Shown: piece by piece, positions 7,887 to 16,877 of the stretch
How positions within the stretch are numbered: position 1 is the stretch's first letter
Layout of the letters: every line of letters starts with the position of its first letter
DNA from: Bacillus sp. 165
Lineage (GTDB): Bacteria; Bacillota; Bacilli; Bacillales; Bacillaceae_G
NCBI RefSeq assembly: GCF_017742235.1
Contig: NZ_JAGHKQ010000013.1
Location: 1-61,590, forward strand
Length of the DNA stretch: 61,590 nucleotides
Direction of reading: 5' to 3'
Notes under the pieces: model-generated
Database searches by the model: none
Told to the model about the DNA's origin: nothing
Seen by the model: only the letters and a program-made list of their open reading frames with translations
Position numbers and translations under genes: made by a program

Positions 7887-10070
7887 TTAATCCCGCTTCA
7901 GCTTGGCCAACGCATCAGCTAACGCGGAGTTGAATGGTCCTTCATCTGCCTTATCTTGATTCTTCATATACTTGGCAACATCTTTTTTGGACACCTTGCT
8001 GTTTTTCTCTTTTTGCTTCCGTTCATTAAACGATGATAATTTTTCGCGATGGCCGCAGCTGCAGACAAAGATTTGTCCCGCTCCTTCCCCGCGCATCTCT
8101 AATCGTTTATGACAATTTGGGCATCGTGCGTTTGTCAGCCTTGCTACAGTTTTTCGATGGCCACATTCACGATCCTGACAAACGAGCATTTTTCCTTTTT
8201 TACCATTCACCTCAAGCATCAGCTTGCCACAATCCGGACACCTTGTACCGGTAATATTATCATGCTTAAATCTTTGCTCACTGTTTTTAATCTCATTTAC
8301 GACAGCCTTAGCATAGCTTCTCATTTCATTAATATATACTTGCTTGTTAAGGGTACCTTTCGAAATAGAATCCAGCTTCTGCTCCCATTCTGCTGTTAAA
8401 GCAGGGGATCTTAACTCATCAGGGACCAAATCAAGCAGCTGCTTCCCTTTGGAAGTAATAAAAATGTCTTTTCCTTTTCTTTCAATTAAAAAAGTATTGA
8501 ATAGCTTTTCAATAATATCCGCTCTTGTTGCCACTGTTCCTAGCCCACCTGTTTTCCCAATGGTTTGAATTAAAGCTTTGCTTTCGTTAGCCATGTACTT
8601 CACAGGGTTCTCCATCGCCGAAAGCAGCGTTCCTTCATTAAACCATGCCGGCGGCTTCGTCTCTCCTTGAGTTTGAATAACTTGTAAAACTTTTAAGCTA
8701 TCTCCTTTTTTAACAATCGGAAGCGTTTGTTCTCCAGTCTCATCCTCATCTTCAAAATGGTGTTCATACACCTCTTTCCACCCGGATGAAAGAACAGCTC
8801 TTCCTTTCGCAGCAAAAATTTCCTTTCCGATTTTTGCTTTTATGCTCGTTTGCTCATACTCAAACGGAGGATATAGCACAGCTAAAAACCGCTTTACAAC
8901 TAAATCATATACCTTTCTCTCTTTATCACTTAAAGCAGTTAAAACAACAGATTCCTCCGTAGGAATAATTGCATGGTGATCAGATACTTTGCTGTTATCT
9001 ACAAATGCTTTATTACCTTTAATGGGACTTTTTAAAATTTTAGCTGTGAATTTTGCATATGGCTTTACGCCACATGCCTTCACACGTTCTGGTAATGTCT
9101 CTACAATATCAGTCGATAAATATCTGGAGTCTGTGCGCGGATAAGTCAAAACTTTATGCTGTTCGTATAGCTTTTGCATAATGGAAAGCGTTTCTTTTGC
9201 TGAATATCCAAATATTTTATGAGCATCCCGCTGCAGCTCTGTCAAATCATACAATTGTGGAGAATATGTTTTCTTGTAAGTCTTCTCCACTTCGATTACT
9301 TCAGCAGATAAATTTCTAACCTCCGTCAGAATTTTTGCAGCTTTTTCTTTATCAAACGTCCTTATCTCTTTCGTTTTACTATCCTGCCACACCAGCTTGA
9401 GATGTTCAGCTACAGCCGTAACGCCGTAATAAGCTTTTGGTTTAAAGTTCTTTATTTCCTCTTCGCGCTTTGCAATCATCGCAAGCGTAGGAGTTTGTAC
9501 ACGGCCGCATGACAGCTGAGCGTTATATTTAGTTGTTAATGCACGGGTCGCATTAATTCCTACCAACCAATCCGCTTCTGCGCGCGCCACAGCCGAAGCA
9601 TATAAATTTTCGTACTCTTTTCCGTTTTTTAATTTATTAAATCCATCTTTAATCGCTTTATCTGTAACAGATGAAATCCAAAGGCGCTTAATTGGTTTTT
9701 GTACCCGTACTTTCTCAATAATCCATCTCGCCACCAGTTCACCTTCACGGCCAGCATCCGTAGCAATTACAATTTCCTTGATATCCTTTCGCATCATTTG
9801 CGCTTTTACTGTTTGGAACTGCTTTCCCGTTTGTTTAATCACAACGAGCTTTAACGATGACGGCAGCATCGGCAAGTCCTCTAAACGCCACGCTTTATAT
9901 TTTTCGTCGTATGCTTCTGGATCAGCTAATGTCACTAAATGTCCCAGTGCCCACGTAACAATATATTTATCCCCTTCAAAATATCCATTTCCTTTTTTAT
10001 TACATTGCAACACTCTTGCAATATCTCGTCCAACAGAAGGTTTCTCTGCCAATACAACTGTTTTATTCAT
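7887..10070 (-). CDS. topB: DNA topoisomerase III
   Basis: A 727-residue type IA topoisomerase that passes single strands and helps decatenate replication and recombination intermediates. The N-terminal Toprim domain has VVLAEKPSVGRDIA and the metal-binding DAGREGEL. The catalytic core carries TYPRTDSRYLS with the active-site tyrosine at about residue 310. Two C-terminal zinc-ribbon segments (CPDCGKLM...CQDRECGH and CPNCHKRL...CSCGH) are followed by a charged tail. The start has GAGAGGATG just upstream. It is a single gene between two terminators, with no functional link to neighbours. Confidence 0.95.
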   Translation of the reverse strand: MNKTVVLAEKPSVGRDIARVLQCNKKGNGYFEGDKYIVTWALGHLVTLADPEAYDEKYKAWRLEDLPMLPSSLKLVVIKQTGKQFQTVKAQMMRKDIKEIVIATDAGREGELVARWIIEKVRVQKPIKRLWISSVTDKAIKDGFNKLKNGKEYENLYASAVARAEADWLVGINATRALTTKYNAQLSCGRVQTPTLAMIAKREEEIKNFKPKAYYGVTAVAEHLKLVWQDSKTKEIRTFDKEKAAKILTEVRNLSAEVIEVEKTYKKTYSPQLYDLTELQRDAHKIFGYSAKETLSIMQKLYEQHKVLTYPRTDSRYLSTDIVETLPERVKACGVKPYAKFTAKILKSPIKGNKAFVDNSKVSDHHAIIPTEESVVLTALSDKERKVYDLVVKRFLAVLYPPFEYEQTSIKAKIGKEIFAAKGRAVLSSGWKEVYEHHFEDEDETGEQTLPIVKKGDSLKVLQVIQTQGETKPPAWFNEGTLLSAMENPVKYMANESKALIQTIGKTGGLGTVATRADIIEKLFNTFLIERKGKDIFITSKGKQLLDLVPDELRSPALTAEWEQKLDSISKGTLNKQVYINEMRSYAKAVVNEIKNSEQRFKHDNITGTRCPDCGKLMLEVNGKKGKMLVCQDRECGHRKTVARLTNARCPNCHKRLEMRGEGAGQIFVCSCGHREKLSSFNERKQKEKNSKVSKKDVAKYMKNQDKADEGPFNSALADALAKLKRD

Positions 10071-10103
10071 ATAAACATCCTCTCAACAATTACATCTACA
10101 CGA

Positions 10104-10132
10104 TAAAAAAATCCCCGCCCTATAGCAGGAAT
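10104..10132 (-). terminator. Terminator of the threonine dehydratase gene
   Basis: On the minus strand an 8-bp stem including G-U pairs (10125-10132 with 10111-10118) is followed by seven T residues (10110-10104). It lies 45 bases after the threonine dehydratase stop codon and just upstream of topB. Confidence 0.7.
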
Positions 10133-10176
10133 CTTCTATCATCATAGCACCATTCCTTTCTTCCTTACAACCGGCT

Positions 10177-11385
10177 CTACTCTACAATCTCTATCTCATA
10201 GCCCTTCTTTTTTAATCCTTCTAAAACAGCTTCGATATGTGCTTTATCCTTGGTTTCCAAAGATAAATGCAGCTGAGCATATCCAGGAAACACCTTTATC
10301 CCAATCCGTTCTAAATAAACATGCAATACATTCGCTTCCATCTCACTGATAATCTGCAGCACCTTCTGAAGATGTCCCGGCTTATCCTTTATGGTCGTTG
10401 TAAAATGAACGTAGCGCCCAGACTCTACCATACCGTGTTCAATAATTCTGGAAATAAAATTAACATCTACATTACCGCCGCTTAAGATAGAAACTACCTT
10501 TTTATCCTGAAGAGGGGTTTTATGATAAAGAAGAGACGCTAAGGAACTCGCTCCAGATCCTTCCACAAGCAGCTTATTCCGTTCTAACAGCATCAGCATT
10601 GTTCTGGCAATTTCCATTTCCTCCACACAAAAAATATCATCAACATAACGCTGAATAATCTCAAAAGTCAATTCACCAGGCCTTTTAACCGCAATTCCAT
10701 CTGCCATCGTTGGCATTGAATCTACTGTGATAAGCTTTTTTTCCTGAAGGGATTGTTTCATACTTGGACAAGCCAAAGCTTCTACCCCATAAATTCGAAC
10801 AGAAGGTTTCTGCTCCTTGATCGCCATCGCCACCCCTGCAATAAGTCCACCTCCACCAACCGGACAAAGAACAGCCTCTAAATCCGGCAGCTGTTCTAGT
10901 ATTTCTAGTCCGACTGTTCCTTGACCGGCAATCACCGCTTCATCATCAAACGCATGAACAAAAGTAGCCCCTGTTTCCTTTTGCATCTCCTTCGCATAGT
11001 CTAATGCTTCATCAAATACTGCTCCTTGCAGCTCCACATTAGCTCCATACCCCTTTGTTGCCAACACTTTGCTTAATGGTGCCCCTTTCGGCATGACAAT
11101 AGTACACGGGATTCCAAGCATACTACTTGAATATGCTACCCCCTGCGCATGATTTCCAGCAGAAGCAGCAATCACTCCTTTTTGCAGCTCCTCATTAGTA
11201 AGAGAAATAATTTTATTGTACGATCCTCTCACTTTAAACGAACCCGTCTTCTGCAAATTTTCAAGCTTTAAGTGCACTTCATTACACGAGAGTTCACTCA
11301 ATGTTCTCGAATAATCCAAAGGCGTAGCATGAACAATCCCCTTCATGTTTTCACGTGCTTTTAAAATACTTTGTAACGAAATCAT
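10177..11385 (-). CDS. ilvA: Threonine ammonia-lyase (threonine dehydratase) with C-terminal ACT domain
   Basis: A 402-residue PLP enzyme converting L-threonine to 2-oxobutanoate and ammonia. The PLP lysine lies in KTGSFKVRGSYNK, the cofactor phosphate loop is GGGGLIAGVA, and the substrate loop is SAGNHAQGVA. A C-terminal ACT-like domain starts near FTTTIKDKPGHLQ (about residue 325), which suggests amino-acid effector binding. The start at 11385 has the strong site GGGGGAG 5 bases upstream. A longer GTG-initiated frame reaches 11502 but has no ribosome binding site and runs through a structured leader. It is not next to other ilv genes, so a catabolic role (TdcB-like with ACT) is as likely as isoleucine synthesis. 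The gene symbol is by family only. Confidence 0.88.
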   Translation of the reverse strand: MISLQSILKARENMKGIVHATPLDYSRTLSELSCNEVHLKLENLQKTGSFKVRGSYNKIISLTNEELQKGVIAASAGNHAQGVAYSSSMLGIPCTIVMPKGAPLSKVLATKGYGANVELQGAVFDEALDYAKEMQKETGATFVHAFDDEAVIAGQGTVGLEILEQLPDLEAVLCPVGGGGLIAGVAMAIKEQKPSVRIYGVEALACPSMKQSLQEKKLITVDSMPTMADGIAVKRPGELTFEIIQRYVDDIFCVEEMEIARTMLMLLERNKLLVEGSGASSLASLLYHKTPLQDKKVVSILSGGNVDVNFISRIIEHGMVESGRYVHFTTTIKDKPGHLQKVLQIISEMEANVLHVYLERIGIKVFPGYAQLHLSLETKDKAHIEAVLEGLKKKGYEIEIVE

Positions 11386-11474
11386 ATACGCTCCCCCTGT
11401 AATATAGGAAATATTTTCATACTCTTTAGTTTTTACAGAGGAATCCAAGTTATTCTTTAAAAAGACTAGGTACT

Positions 11475-11508
11475 GGTCATCTAGAGAGTTATAAATGACC
11501 ACCTCTAG
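11475..11508 (-). other. Structured leader upstream of threonine dehydratase
   Basis: Two interleaved 6-bp inverted repeats, 11475-11480 with 11495-11500 and 11481-11486 with 11503-11508, lie 90-120 bases upstream of the start codon. Because they interleave they can form a pseudoknot or exclude each other. No T-box signature and no terminator are seen. Confidence 0.35.
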
Positions 11509-11571
11509 TTTTGTCTGACAGATAAGAAAGCTACGATAAGCCTTTTATTTTCAATTACTTTTATCAATAAC

Positions 11572-11606
11572 AAAAGCCTCAATCTCATTCAGATTGAGGC
11601 TTTTTT
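11572..11606. terminator. Terminator of the glutamine synthetase gene
   Basis: A 14-bp perfect stem (11572-11585 with 11591-11604) with a 5-base loop is followed on the minus strand by the T-rich complement of the left arm. It ends at the stop codon of the glutamine synthetase gene and is symmetric enough to work in both directions. Confidence 0.85.
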
Positions 11607-11607
11607 A

Positions 11608-12972
11608 TTAAAATTTAGATTGATAGTTCACTAATTCCCAAGTGTGCACAGCTGTTCGATAGTTATCCCACTCAGCTTTTTTCATTGCCACATACTCGTT
11701 AAATACATGCTCTCCTAATGTATCACGACCGATAGCTCCATTTTCTAGCGCTTCTACAGCTTTTTCTAAGCTGCCAGGAAGGTTTTCAATACCAAGAGCT
11801 TCACGGTCAGCTTCAGACATATGGAAGATATCTTCATTAATCGCTTCTGTAACAAGTAAACCTTGTTCAATTCCATCTAAGCCTGCAGCTGCGGTTACTG
11901 CAATTGCTAAATAAGGGTTAGCAGATGGATCTGGACAACGAAGTTCTACACGAGTTGCCAAACCGCGTTTTGCAGGAATACGAATTAATGCTGAACGGTT
12001 AGAAGCAGACCAAGCAATATAGCAAGGAGCTTCGTAGCCCGGTACTAGACGTTTGTAAGAGTTTACTAGCGGATTTGTGATAGCTGTAAAGCTCTTAATA
12101 TGCTTCATTAAACCTGCGATAAATTGATATGCTGCTTCTGAAAGCTGTAATGGACCCTTTTCATCAAAGAACGCATTTTCTCCCTCTTTAAAGAAGGACA
12201 TATTTATATGCATACCTGATCCGTTAATACCAAATACCGGTTTTGGCATAAACGTTGCATGTAGGCCATATTTGCTCGCAATTGTTTTAACAACCCACTT
12301 ATAAGTCGTAGAGTTATCAGCAGCAGTAAGTGCATCTGCATACTTGAAGTTAATTTCATGCTGACCCTCTGCTACCTCATGGTGAGAAGCTTCAATTGTA
12401 AAGCCCATTGCTTTTAACGCACGATAAATTTCTAAACGCACACGTTCGCCAAGATCTTTTGGAGATGGCTCAAAATAGCCGCCATTATCTTGTAATTCAG
12501 TTGTTGGATTTCCATTTTCATCTGCTTTAAAAAGGAAAAATTCTAGTTCAGGACCAACAGAAATAGTATATCCTTCTTCTGCTGCTCTCTCCATTGTTTT
12601 CTTTAATACATTACGAGTATCGCCTTCGTATAATGTTCCATCTGGGTTTGTAACACTGCAAAGGAAGCGAGCTTCAGAGTATCCTTCTTCTACAGTCCAT
12701 GGTAAAACCGTAAACGAATTTAAATCTGGAAGAAGGTATAAATCGGATTTATTAATAGGAGAAAATCCTTTAATAGAAGATCCATCAAACATCATTTTCC
12801 CTTCTACTACATCTTCTAATTGCTCAACAGTCACTGTTACATGCTTCAAAATTCCTTCGATATCAACAAATTGTAAATGAAGTAATTCAACACTTTTTTC
12901 TTGGATAATTTCTTTAATTTCAGCAAGGATATTCTTTTCTTGTTTCACTTCAGAGACAACTGTTTGACTCAT
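11608..12972 (-). CDS. Type I glutamine synthetase paralogue
   Basis: A 454-residue class I-alpha glutamine synthetase (glutamate + ammonia + ATP to glutamine). The beta-grasp domain (about 20-110) contains MFDGSSIKGF. The catalytic domain has GPELEFFLF, the ASHHEVAEGQHEI loop, NGSGMHINMSFF and VPGYEAPCYIAWSASNRS. It is about ten residues longer than B. subtilis GlnA at the N-terminus. The segment corresponding to the feedback-regulatory Arg62 (FVRIEESD in B. subtilis GlnA) reads FSPINKSD, with Pro72 in place of the arginine. The Glu304-type glutamate in GYEAP is kept. No glnR is adjacent, unlike the housekeeping glnRA operon, so this is probably a second enzyme with altered feedback control. 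A GlnR/TnrA-like box lies upstream. Confidence 0.9.
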   Translation of the reverse strand: MSQTVVSEVKQEKNILAEIKEIIQEKSVELLHLQFVDIEGILKHVTVTVEQLEDVVEGKMMFDGSSIKGFSPINKSDLYLLPDLNSFTVLPWTVEEGYSEARFLCSVTNPDGTLYEGDTRNVLKKTMERAAEEGYTISVGPELEFFLFKADENGNPTTELQDNGGYFEPSPKDLGERVRLEIYRALKAMGFTIEASHHEVAEGQHEINFKYADALTAADNSTTYKWVVKTIASKYGLHATFMPKPVFGINGSGMHINMSFFKEGENAFFDEKGPLQLSEAAYQFIAGLMKHIKSFTAITNPLVNSYKRLVPGYEAPCYIAWSASNRSALIRIPAKRGLATRVELRCPDPSANPYLAIAVTAAAGLDGIEQGLLVTEAINEDIFHMSEADREALGIENLPGSLEKAVEALENGAIGRDTLGEHVFNEYVAMKKAEWDNYRTAVHTWELVNYQSKF

Positions 12973-12994
12973 GTCACAAAACCTCTCATTTCCG

Positions 12995-13011
12995 CGTCAT
13001 ATTTTCTAACA
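12995..13011 (-). promoter_or_regulatory. Candidate GlnR/TnrA operator
   Basis: On the minus strand the sequence TGTTAGAAAATATGACG fits TGTNA-N7-TNACA except for its last base. It sits just downstream of the predicted -10 element, a position expected to repress the glutamine synthetase gene. Confidence 0.6.
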
Positions 13012-13018
13012 TGAATTT

Positions 13019-13048
13019 ATTATAATCTATCTTCTTATCTATTTACAA
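13019..13048 (-). promoter_or_regulatory. Predicted sigma-A promoter of the glutamine synthetase gene
   Basis: On the minus strand TTGTAA (13043-13048) and TATAAT (13019-13024) are separated by 18 bases. Transcription would start inside the GlnR-like box, about 40 bases before the start codon. Confidence 0.6.
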
Positions 13049-13231
13049 TACATTTTCGTGAATTTTTTAATGAATTTTCGTCTTTTTAAGATATTTCCAA
13101 TAAAAACCTATTGAAATTGCTTCTGTTAAATAGGGAAATACGAAAAACAAAGTATACCTTTTACCAGTAGAGTCTTTTCTTTCTCTTCTCTTTAGCAGCA
13201 AAACAAGGGACTCACGATAAAATACAAAAAA

Positions 13232-13262
13232 AAGATCTATCTCTATTAAGACAGATCTTCCC
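13232..13262 (-). terminator. Terminator of the TRIC-like gene
   Basis: On the minus strand AAGATCTGTCT pairs with the partner ending AGATCTT and is followed by eight T residues. The rest of the 12973-13292 gap holds only the glutamine synthetase promoter region; nothing else is recognisable. Confidence 0.75.
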
Positions 13263-13292
13263 TATTTCTTCATAGTTAATGAGGATTATATT

Positions 13293-13931
13293 TTATTGAA
13301 CGACTTTCTTCGGCGCTGTTTCTATCTTTGTTTTAAACACTGGAAAATTAAAATTATAAACTACCGATACCACACGAACAACAAAGGTAACAAACAGACA
13401 AATATATAGAGAGAGAATATGGGGCACGTGATTATACGTTGTATAAAGACTAATTGAACCTAAAATAGAAGCAATTGCATAAATTTCTTTTCGAAAAACA
13501 AAGGGAATCTCCTTCGAAAATACATCCCGTAAGACCCCTCCCCCGATTCCTGTAATAAGCCCCATTGAAATAACAATAAAAGGTTCATCCATATCATGCG
13601 TAAGAGCAGTATTAGCTCCTAGCGCTGTAAACACACCAAGACCAATCGCATCAGATACCATAATAATATTTTTAAGTTTATCTGTTTTATTGTAAAAAAG
13701 CCAAGTAAACAGAGCGGCTGTTACACTTGCAATAAAATACGAAGGATCCTTGAACGAAACAGGAGGAACATTGCCAATCAATAAATCTCGAACAATCCCT
13801 CCTCCTAGCGCTGTAGCTACCGCCAAACAAACAATCCCGAACAAATCCAACTGTTTTTTAATCCCAACTAATGCACCCGAAATCCCTGCCGCAATAATCC
13901 CAATAAACACGAACACATTAATAACAGCCAT
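13293..13931 (-). CDS. TRIC-like (UPF0126) membrane protein
   Basis: A 212-residue membrane protein with about six to seven helices arranged as two repeats. The repeats are marked by the glycine-rich motifs ALGGGIVRDLLIG (near 40-52) and GIGGGVLRDVFSKEIP (near 126-141). The family includes bacterial homologues of trimeric intracellular cation channels, which conduct K+ or Na+; the physiological role in Bacillus is unclear. GAGGTAATGGG precedes the ATG. It is a single gene with its own terminator. Confidence 0.85.
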   Translation of the reverse strand: MAVINVFVFIGIIAAGISGALVGIKKQLDLFGIVCLAVATALGGGIVRDLLIGNVPPVSFKDPSYFIASVTAALFTWLFYNKTDKLKNIIMVSDAIGLGVFTALGANTALTHDMDEPFIVISMGLITGIGGGVLRDVFSKEIPFVFRKEIYAIASILGSISLYTTYNHVPHILSLYICLFVTFVVRVVSVVYNFNFPVFKTKIETAPKKVVQ

Positions 13932-14125
13932 CCCATTACCTCACACATTTTTATTCTCTTTGTATCCTAAGAATAAAATGTACAGCAACTCCTTTGCTGT
14001 TGCAATAGATTTTTTGTAATTAATTATTAAAATTTATACAGATAATCCCTTGTCATTACAGGAAATTCAACACCTGTACTATTAATTATCGAAAAACAAA
14101 ATATAACAGCGCTTACATTTTTATT

Positions 14126-15058
14126 TTAGTATCCTCTTGCAATATTAACACGATTAGACAGCGGCATATCCCCCTCAATTTTTTCGAGTGTGTGCAAGAA
14201 ACATTCTACCGCCTCTTCAGGCGAAGTAATTGCCGAAATATGAGGTGTAACAATAATATTCGAATGCTCCCATAAAAGTGATTCACCAGACAACGGCTCT
14301 TCCGAAAACACATCAAGTACAGCGTGATGAATATTCCCCTTATGTAACGCTTCTAATAATGCAGATTCATCAATCGTTGCACCTCTGCCAACATTGATAA
14401 ACGAAGCTCCCTTCACTTGTTCAAAAAAGCGTACATCAAATAACCCGTGCGTTTCCTTTGTAAGAGGAAGAGTAGAAATAATCCAATCCGCTCTTTTCAA
14501 TACCTCTTCTGCCTCTAAAACTGCGAAAACCTTAAAAAAATGAGACTTAGCTTCTCCGCTTAAAGATACCCCATAAGGAGTCACACCAAAACACGATAAT
14601 GCTCTAGCAACTTCTTGTCCTATTTCCCCTGTACCATATATGACTATTTTTTGAGAATTGAGCTGTTTCGGTTCTATCGGTTCCCATTTCTTAATTGACT
14701 GATTTTGCTGCAAAAGGTGGTGGTTCTGCAGGTTTCGCAATATATGACTTAGGCAATATTCACTGATTTTACTACCAAATGAACAAATAGTACGTGTCAG
14801 CAGCACATCATTTTTCCAGTCTCTATTCTGCAGAAAACCATCTACCCCTGCTCCAAGAGAGTGAACCCACTTTATATTTCCAAACTCAAAACCAGCAGTT
14901 GGGCGAAAACCGACATATGCATCTGCCCATTGAAAGTCCGCATATGAAATCTCATCTTCGGCCAGAAACCGAAAACATTTATTTATATTTTTTTGCTCTA
15001 GTATGTTTTGAAGTTCTTTATAAATACGTCCCGTAATAAGGATATTTTGAACATGCAC
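14126..15058 (-). CDS. D-isomer specific 2-hydroxyacid dehydrogenase, GTG start
   Basis: A 310-residue NAD(P)-dependent dehydrogenase that reduces 2-oxoacids to D-2-hydroxyacids or runs in reverse. The Rossmann motif is VIYGTGEIGQEVA. The catalytic residues are in INVGRGATIDESALLEAL (Arg), the LDVFSEEPL glutamate region and the TPHISA histidine. The weakly conserved N-terminal catalytic lobe contains VGFRPTAGFEFGNIKWVHSLGAGVD. The start is GTG at 15056-15058 with GGGAG 9 bases upstream; the nearby ATG is out of frame. It lies 100 bases downstream of rocE, but a terminator separates them, so a role in arginine use is not implied. The substrate is unknown. Confidence 0.85.
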   Translation of the reverse strand: MHVQNILITGRIYKELQNILEQKNINKCFRFLAEDEISYADFQWADAYVGFRPTAGFEFGNIKWVHSLGAGVDGFLQNRDWKNDVLLTRTICSFGSKISEYCLSHILRNLQNHHLLQQNQSIKKWEPIEPKQLNSQKIVIYGTGEIGQEVARALSCFGVTPYGVSLSGEAKSHFFKVFAVLEAEEVLKRADWIISTLPLTKETHGLFDVRFFEQVKGASFINVGRGATIDESALLEALHKGNIHHAVLDVFSEEPLSGESLLWEHSNIIVTPHISAITSPEEAVECFLHTLEKIEGDMPLSNRVNIARGY

Positions 15059-15113
15059 CGTATACCGCTCCCTGCCTGAAATATTATATTTTCATTTATT
15101 GTATATGATACAA

Positions 15114-15146
15114 AAAAAGAGAGCAAAGACTTCCGTCTTTACTCTC
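15114..15146 (-). terminator. Terminator of rocE
   Basis: A 12-bp stem with a 4-base loop (15119-15130 with 15135-15146) is followed on the minus strand by seven T residues. It lies 12 bases past the rocE stop codon. Confidence 0.88.
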
Positions 15147-15158
15147 CATCCCTATTAA

Positions 15159-16580
15159 TTAGCTCGCCGCTTGTTTATTCTCTGCTTGAGCAGCAGTTGC
15201 TTTTGCCATCTTTTCTTTCACTCCGCCAAGACGATAATACAGCAAGCAAACAATGATAAACGGAATGCCGCAGTATAACGCAATACGTTGGTCGGGAATA
15301 AACGCAAGACTAATGATTACAAAAGTATTCATAGCAAATGCAAGAAGTGGAACAACTGGATAGAATGGAGTTTTAAATTTCAACTCTTCTACTCTTCCAC
15401 CTTGTTTTATATACGCTCTTCTAGCAAGGAAGTTAGACAATGCAATAGTAGCCCAAACAAATACCGCACCAAATCCAGCGATAGAAAGAAGCCATAAATA
15501 CACTGTATCTTCTGCATAAACACCGCATAATAAAGAAAGGCATCCAACAATCATACTAGCAACTACCGCATAGACAGGAACCCCACGTTTAGACAACTTA
15601 CCAAATGTCGGGCTGATCATTCCTTGTCGAGACATCGACCAAAGCATACGAGACGTAGCATACAAACCAGAGTTCGCTACCGATAATACAGCAGTAATAA
15701 TAACAAAATTCATAATATCCGCTGCATACGGAATTCCGATCGAATCAAATACAACAACAAATGGGCTGTCTACTAATCCAGCTTCCTCCCAAGGAAACAG
15801 TCCAGCAAGCACGAAAATAGCAAGGATAAAAAAGACTAATATACGCCAAACTGTACTATTGATAGCTTTAGGAATCGCTTTTTCCGGATTTGCACTTTCT
15901 CCCGCTGCAACTCCAACAAGTTCTGATCCTTGAAAGGAGAAATTAACACCAATCATTGTAATTAAAATAGCCGCCAATCCATTAGGAAACAATCCGCCAT
16001 GGTCTGTAAAATTCGAAAACATTGGTGCTGCTTCATTCCCTTTCATATCTAACAATCCAAACATCACTGCTCCGCCTAGTACAATAAACAAAATAATGGT
16101 CACTACTTTTATACTCGAAAACCAAAATTCCACTTCAGCAAAGCTTCTAGTAGATAATATATTAATAGAAAAAAGGATAATCCCAAATACAACACACCAA
16201 ATCCAAGATGGAACATCAGGGAACCAGCGTTTCATCAAAATACTAACAGTGATTAACTCCAGCCCTATTGTTACGGACCAGTTTAGCCATGACACCCAAC
16301 CTACTACATACCCAGCTGACGGGCTAATAAATTTTGTAGCATACGTTTGATAGGAACCCGCATCCGGCATAGCCACAGCCAATTCCCCTAAGCACAGCAT
16401 AGTTAAATACATAACAAATCCACCAACGAGATACGCTAATAACGCTCCTCCAGGTCCTGCCTCATGAATCGTGTAACCTGAGCTCATAAACAACCCTGTC
16501 CCGATTACTCCGCCAAGTGCAATCATAAACAAATGGCGGCTTTTCAATTCTCGTTTTAACCCTTGGTTTTGATCGATCAT
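15159..16580 (-). CDS. rocE: Amino acid permease of the APC family (RocE-like)
   Basis: A 473-residue permease with twelve predicted membrane helices. The amino acid transporter motifs LKSRHLFMIALGGVIGTGLF (about 12-31) and FQGSELVGVAAGESANPEKAIPKA (about 222-245) are clear. RocE-type members import arginine or ornithine by proton symport. Its position directly after rocG, in a region controlled from the rocD-rocR gap, supports basic amino acids as substrate, but lysine or GABA permeases look similar. The start has GGGAGGGG upstream. A 297-base gap with two strong palindromes separates it from rocG, and a cre-like sequence lies just before the gene, so it may be transcribed independently. Confidence 0.8.
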   Translation of the reverse strand: MIDQNQGLKRELKSRHLFMIALGGVIGTGLFMSSGYTIHEAGPGGALLAYLVGGFVMYLTMLCLGELAVAMPDAGSYQTYATKFISPSAGYVVGWVSWLNWSVTIGLELITVSILMKRWFPDVPSWIWCVVFGIILFSINILSTRSFAEVEFWFSSIKVVTIILFIVLGGAVMFGLLDMKGNEAAPMFSNFTDHGGLFPNGLAAILITMIGVNFSFQGSELVGVAAGESANPEKAIPKAINSTVWRILVFFILAIFVLAGLFPWEEAGLVDSPFVVVFDSIGIPYAADIMNFVIITAVLSVANSGLYATSRMLWSMSRQGMISPTFGKLSKRGVPVYAVVASMIVGCLSLLCGVYAEDTVYLWLLSIAGFGAVFVWATIALSNFLARRAYIKQGGRVEELKFKTPFYPVVPLLAFAMNTFVIISLAFIPDQRIALYCGIPFIIVCLLYYRLGGVKEKMAKATAAQAENKQAAS

Positions 16581-16611
16581 AAAAACCCCTCCCTATGTCA
16601 TCAAACACCCG

Positions 16612-16625
16612 TGTAAGCGTTTGAT
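16612..16625. promoter_or_regulatory. Weak cre-like site upstream of rocE
   Basis: The plus-strand sequence TGTAAGCGTTTGAT matches the left half and core of the CcpA cre consensus (TGWNANCGNTNWCA) but misses the last three positions. Its place just upstream of the rocE ribosome binding site would suit carbon catabolite repression. Confidence 0.25.
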
Positions 16626-16749
16626 TTTTTTATTATTAAAATTTTCAGAAATACAATAATATAGTTATAAATAAGCAAGAAGAAGCCTACATGCTCCCTC
16701 CTGCTTAAGAACCACTGTTTCATGTCATTCATTTATAAAGTAAAACTGT

Positions 16750-16826
16750 TGTCAAGATGGGGAGGCCTCCCCATCTTGACAGTTAGGACAAACTGACTGT
16801 ATCTTTATCGGCAGTTTGTCCTAACT
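16750..16826. repeat. Tandem strong palindromes between rocG and rocE
   Basis: A perfect 32-bp palindrome (16750-16781, centred on GGAGG/CCTCC) shares its last base with a second inverted repeat having perfect 15-bp arms (16781-16795 with 16812-16826) and a 16-base loop. Neither has a T-run. They could be an mRNA-stabilising or processing structure after rocG, or a dispersed intergenic repeat. Confidence 0.75.
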
Positions 16827-16877
16827 ATACTACTTAACTCGCAGTTTTGAACTACAAGTGAAGAAAAGATTATGCTT

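Noticed and set aside
8033..8568. Several plus-strand frames antisense to topB
   Set aside because: They are shadows of the well-supported topB gene and have no ribosome binding sites.
11386..11600. T-box riboswitch upstream of threonine dehydratase
   Set aside because: No conserved T-box core or antiterminator/terminator pair is present.
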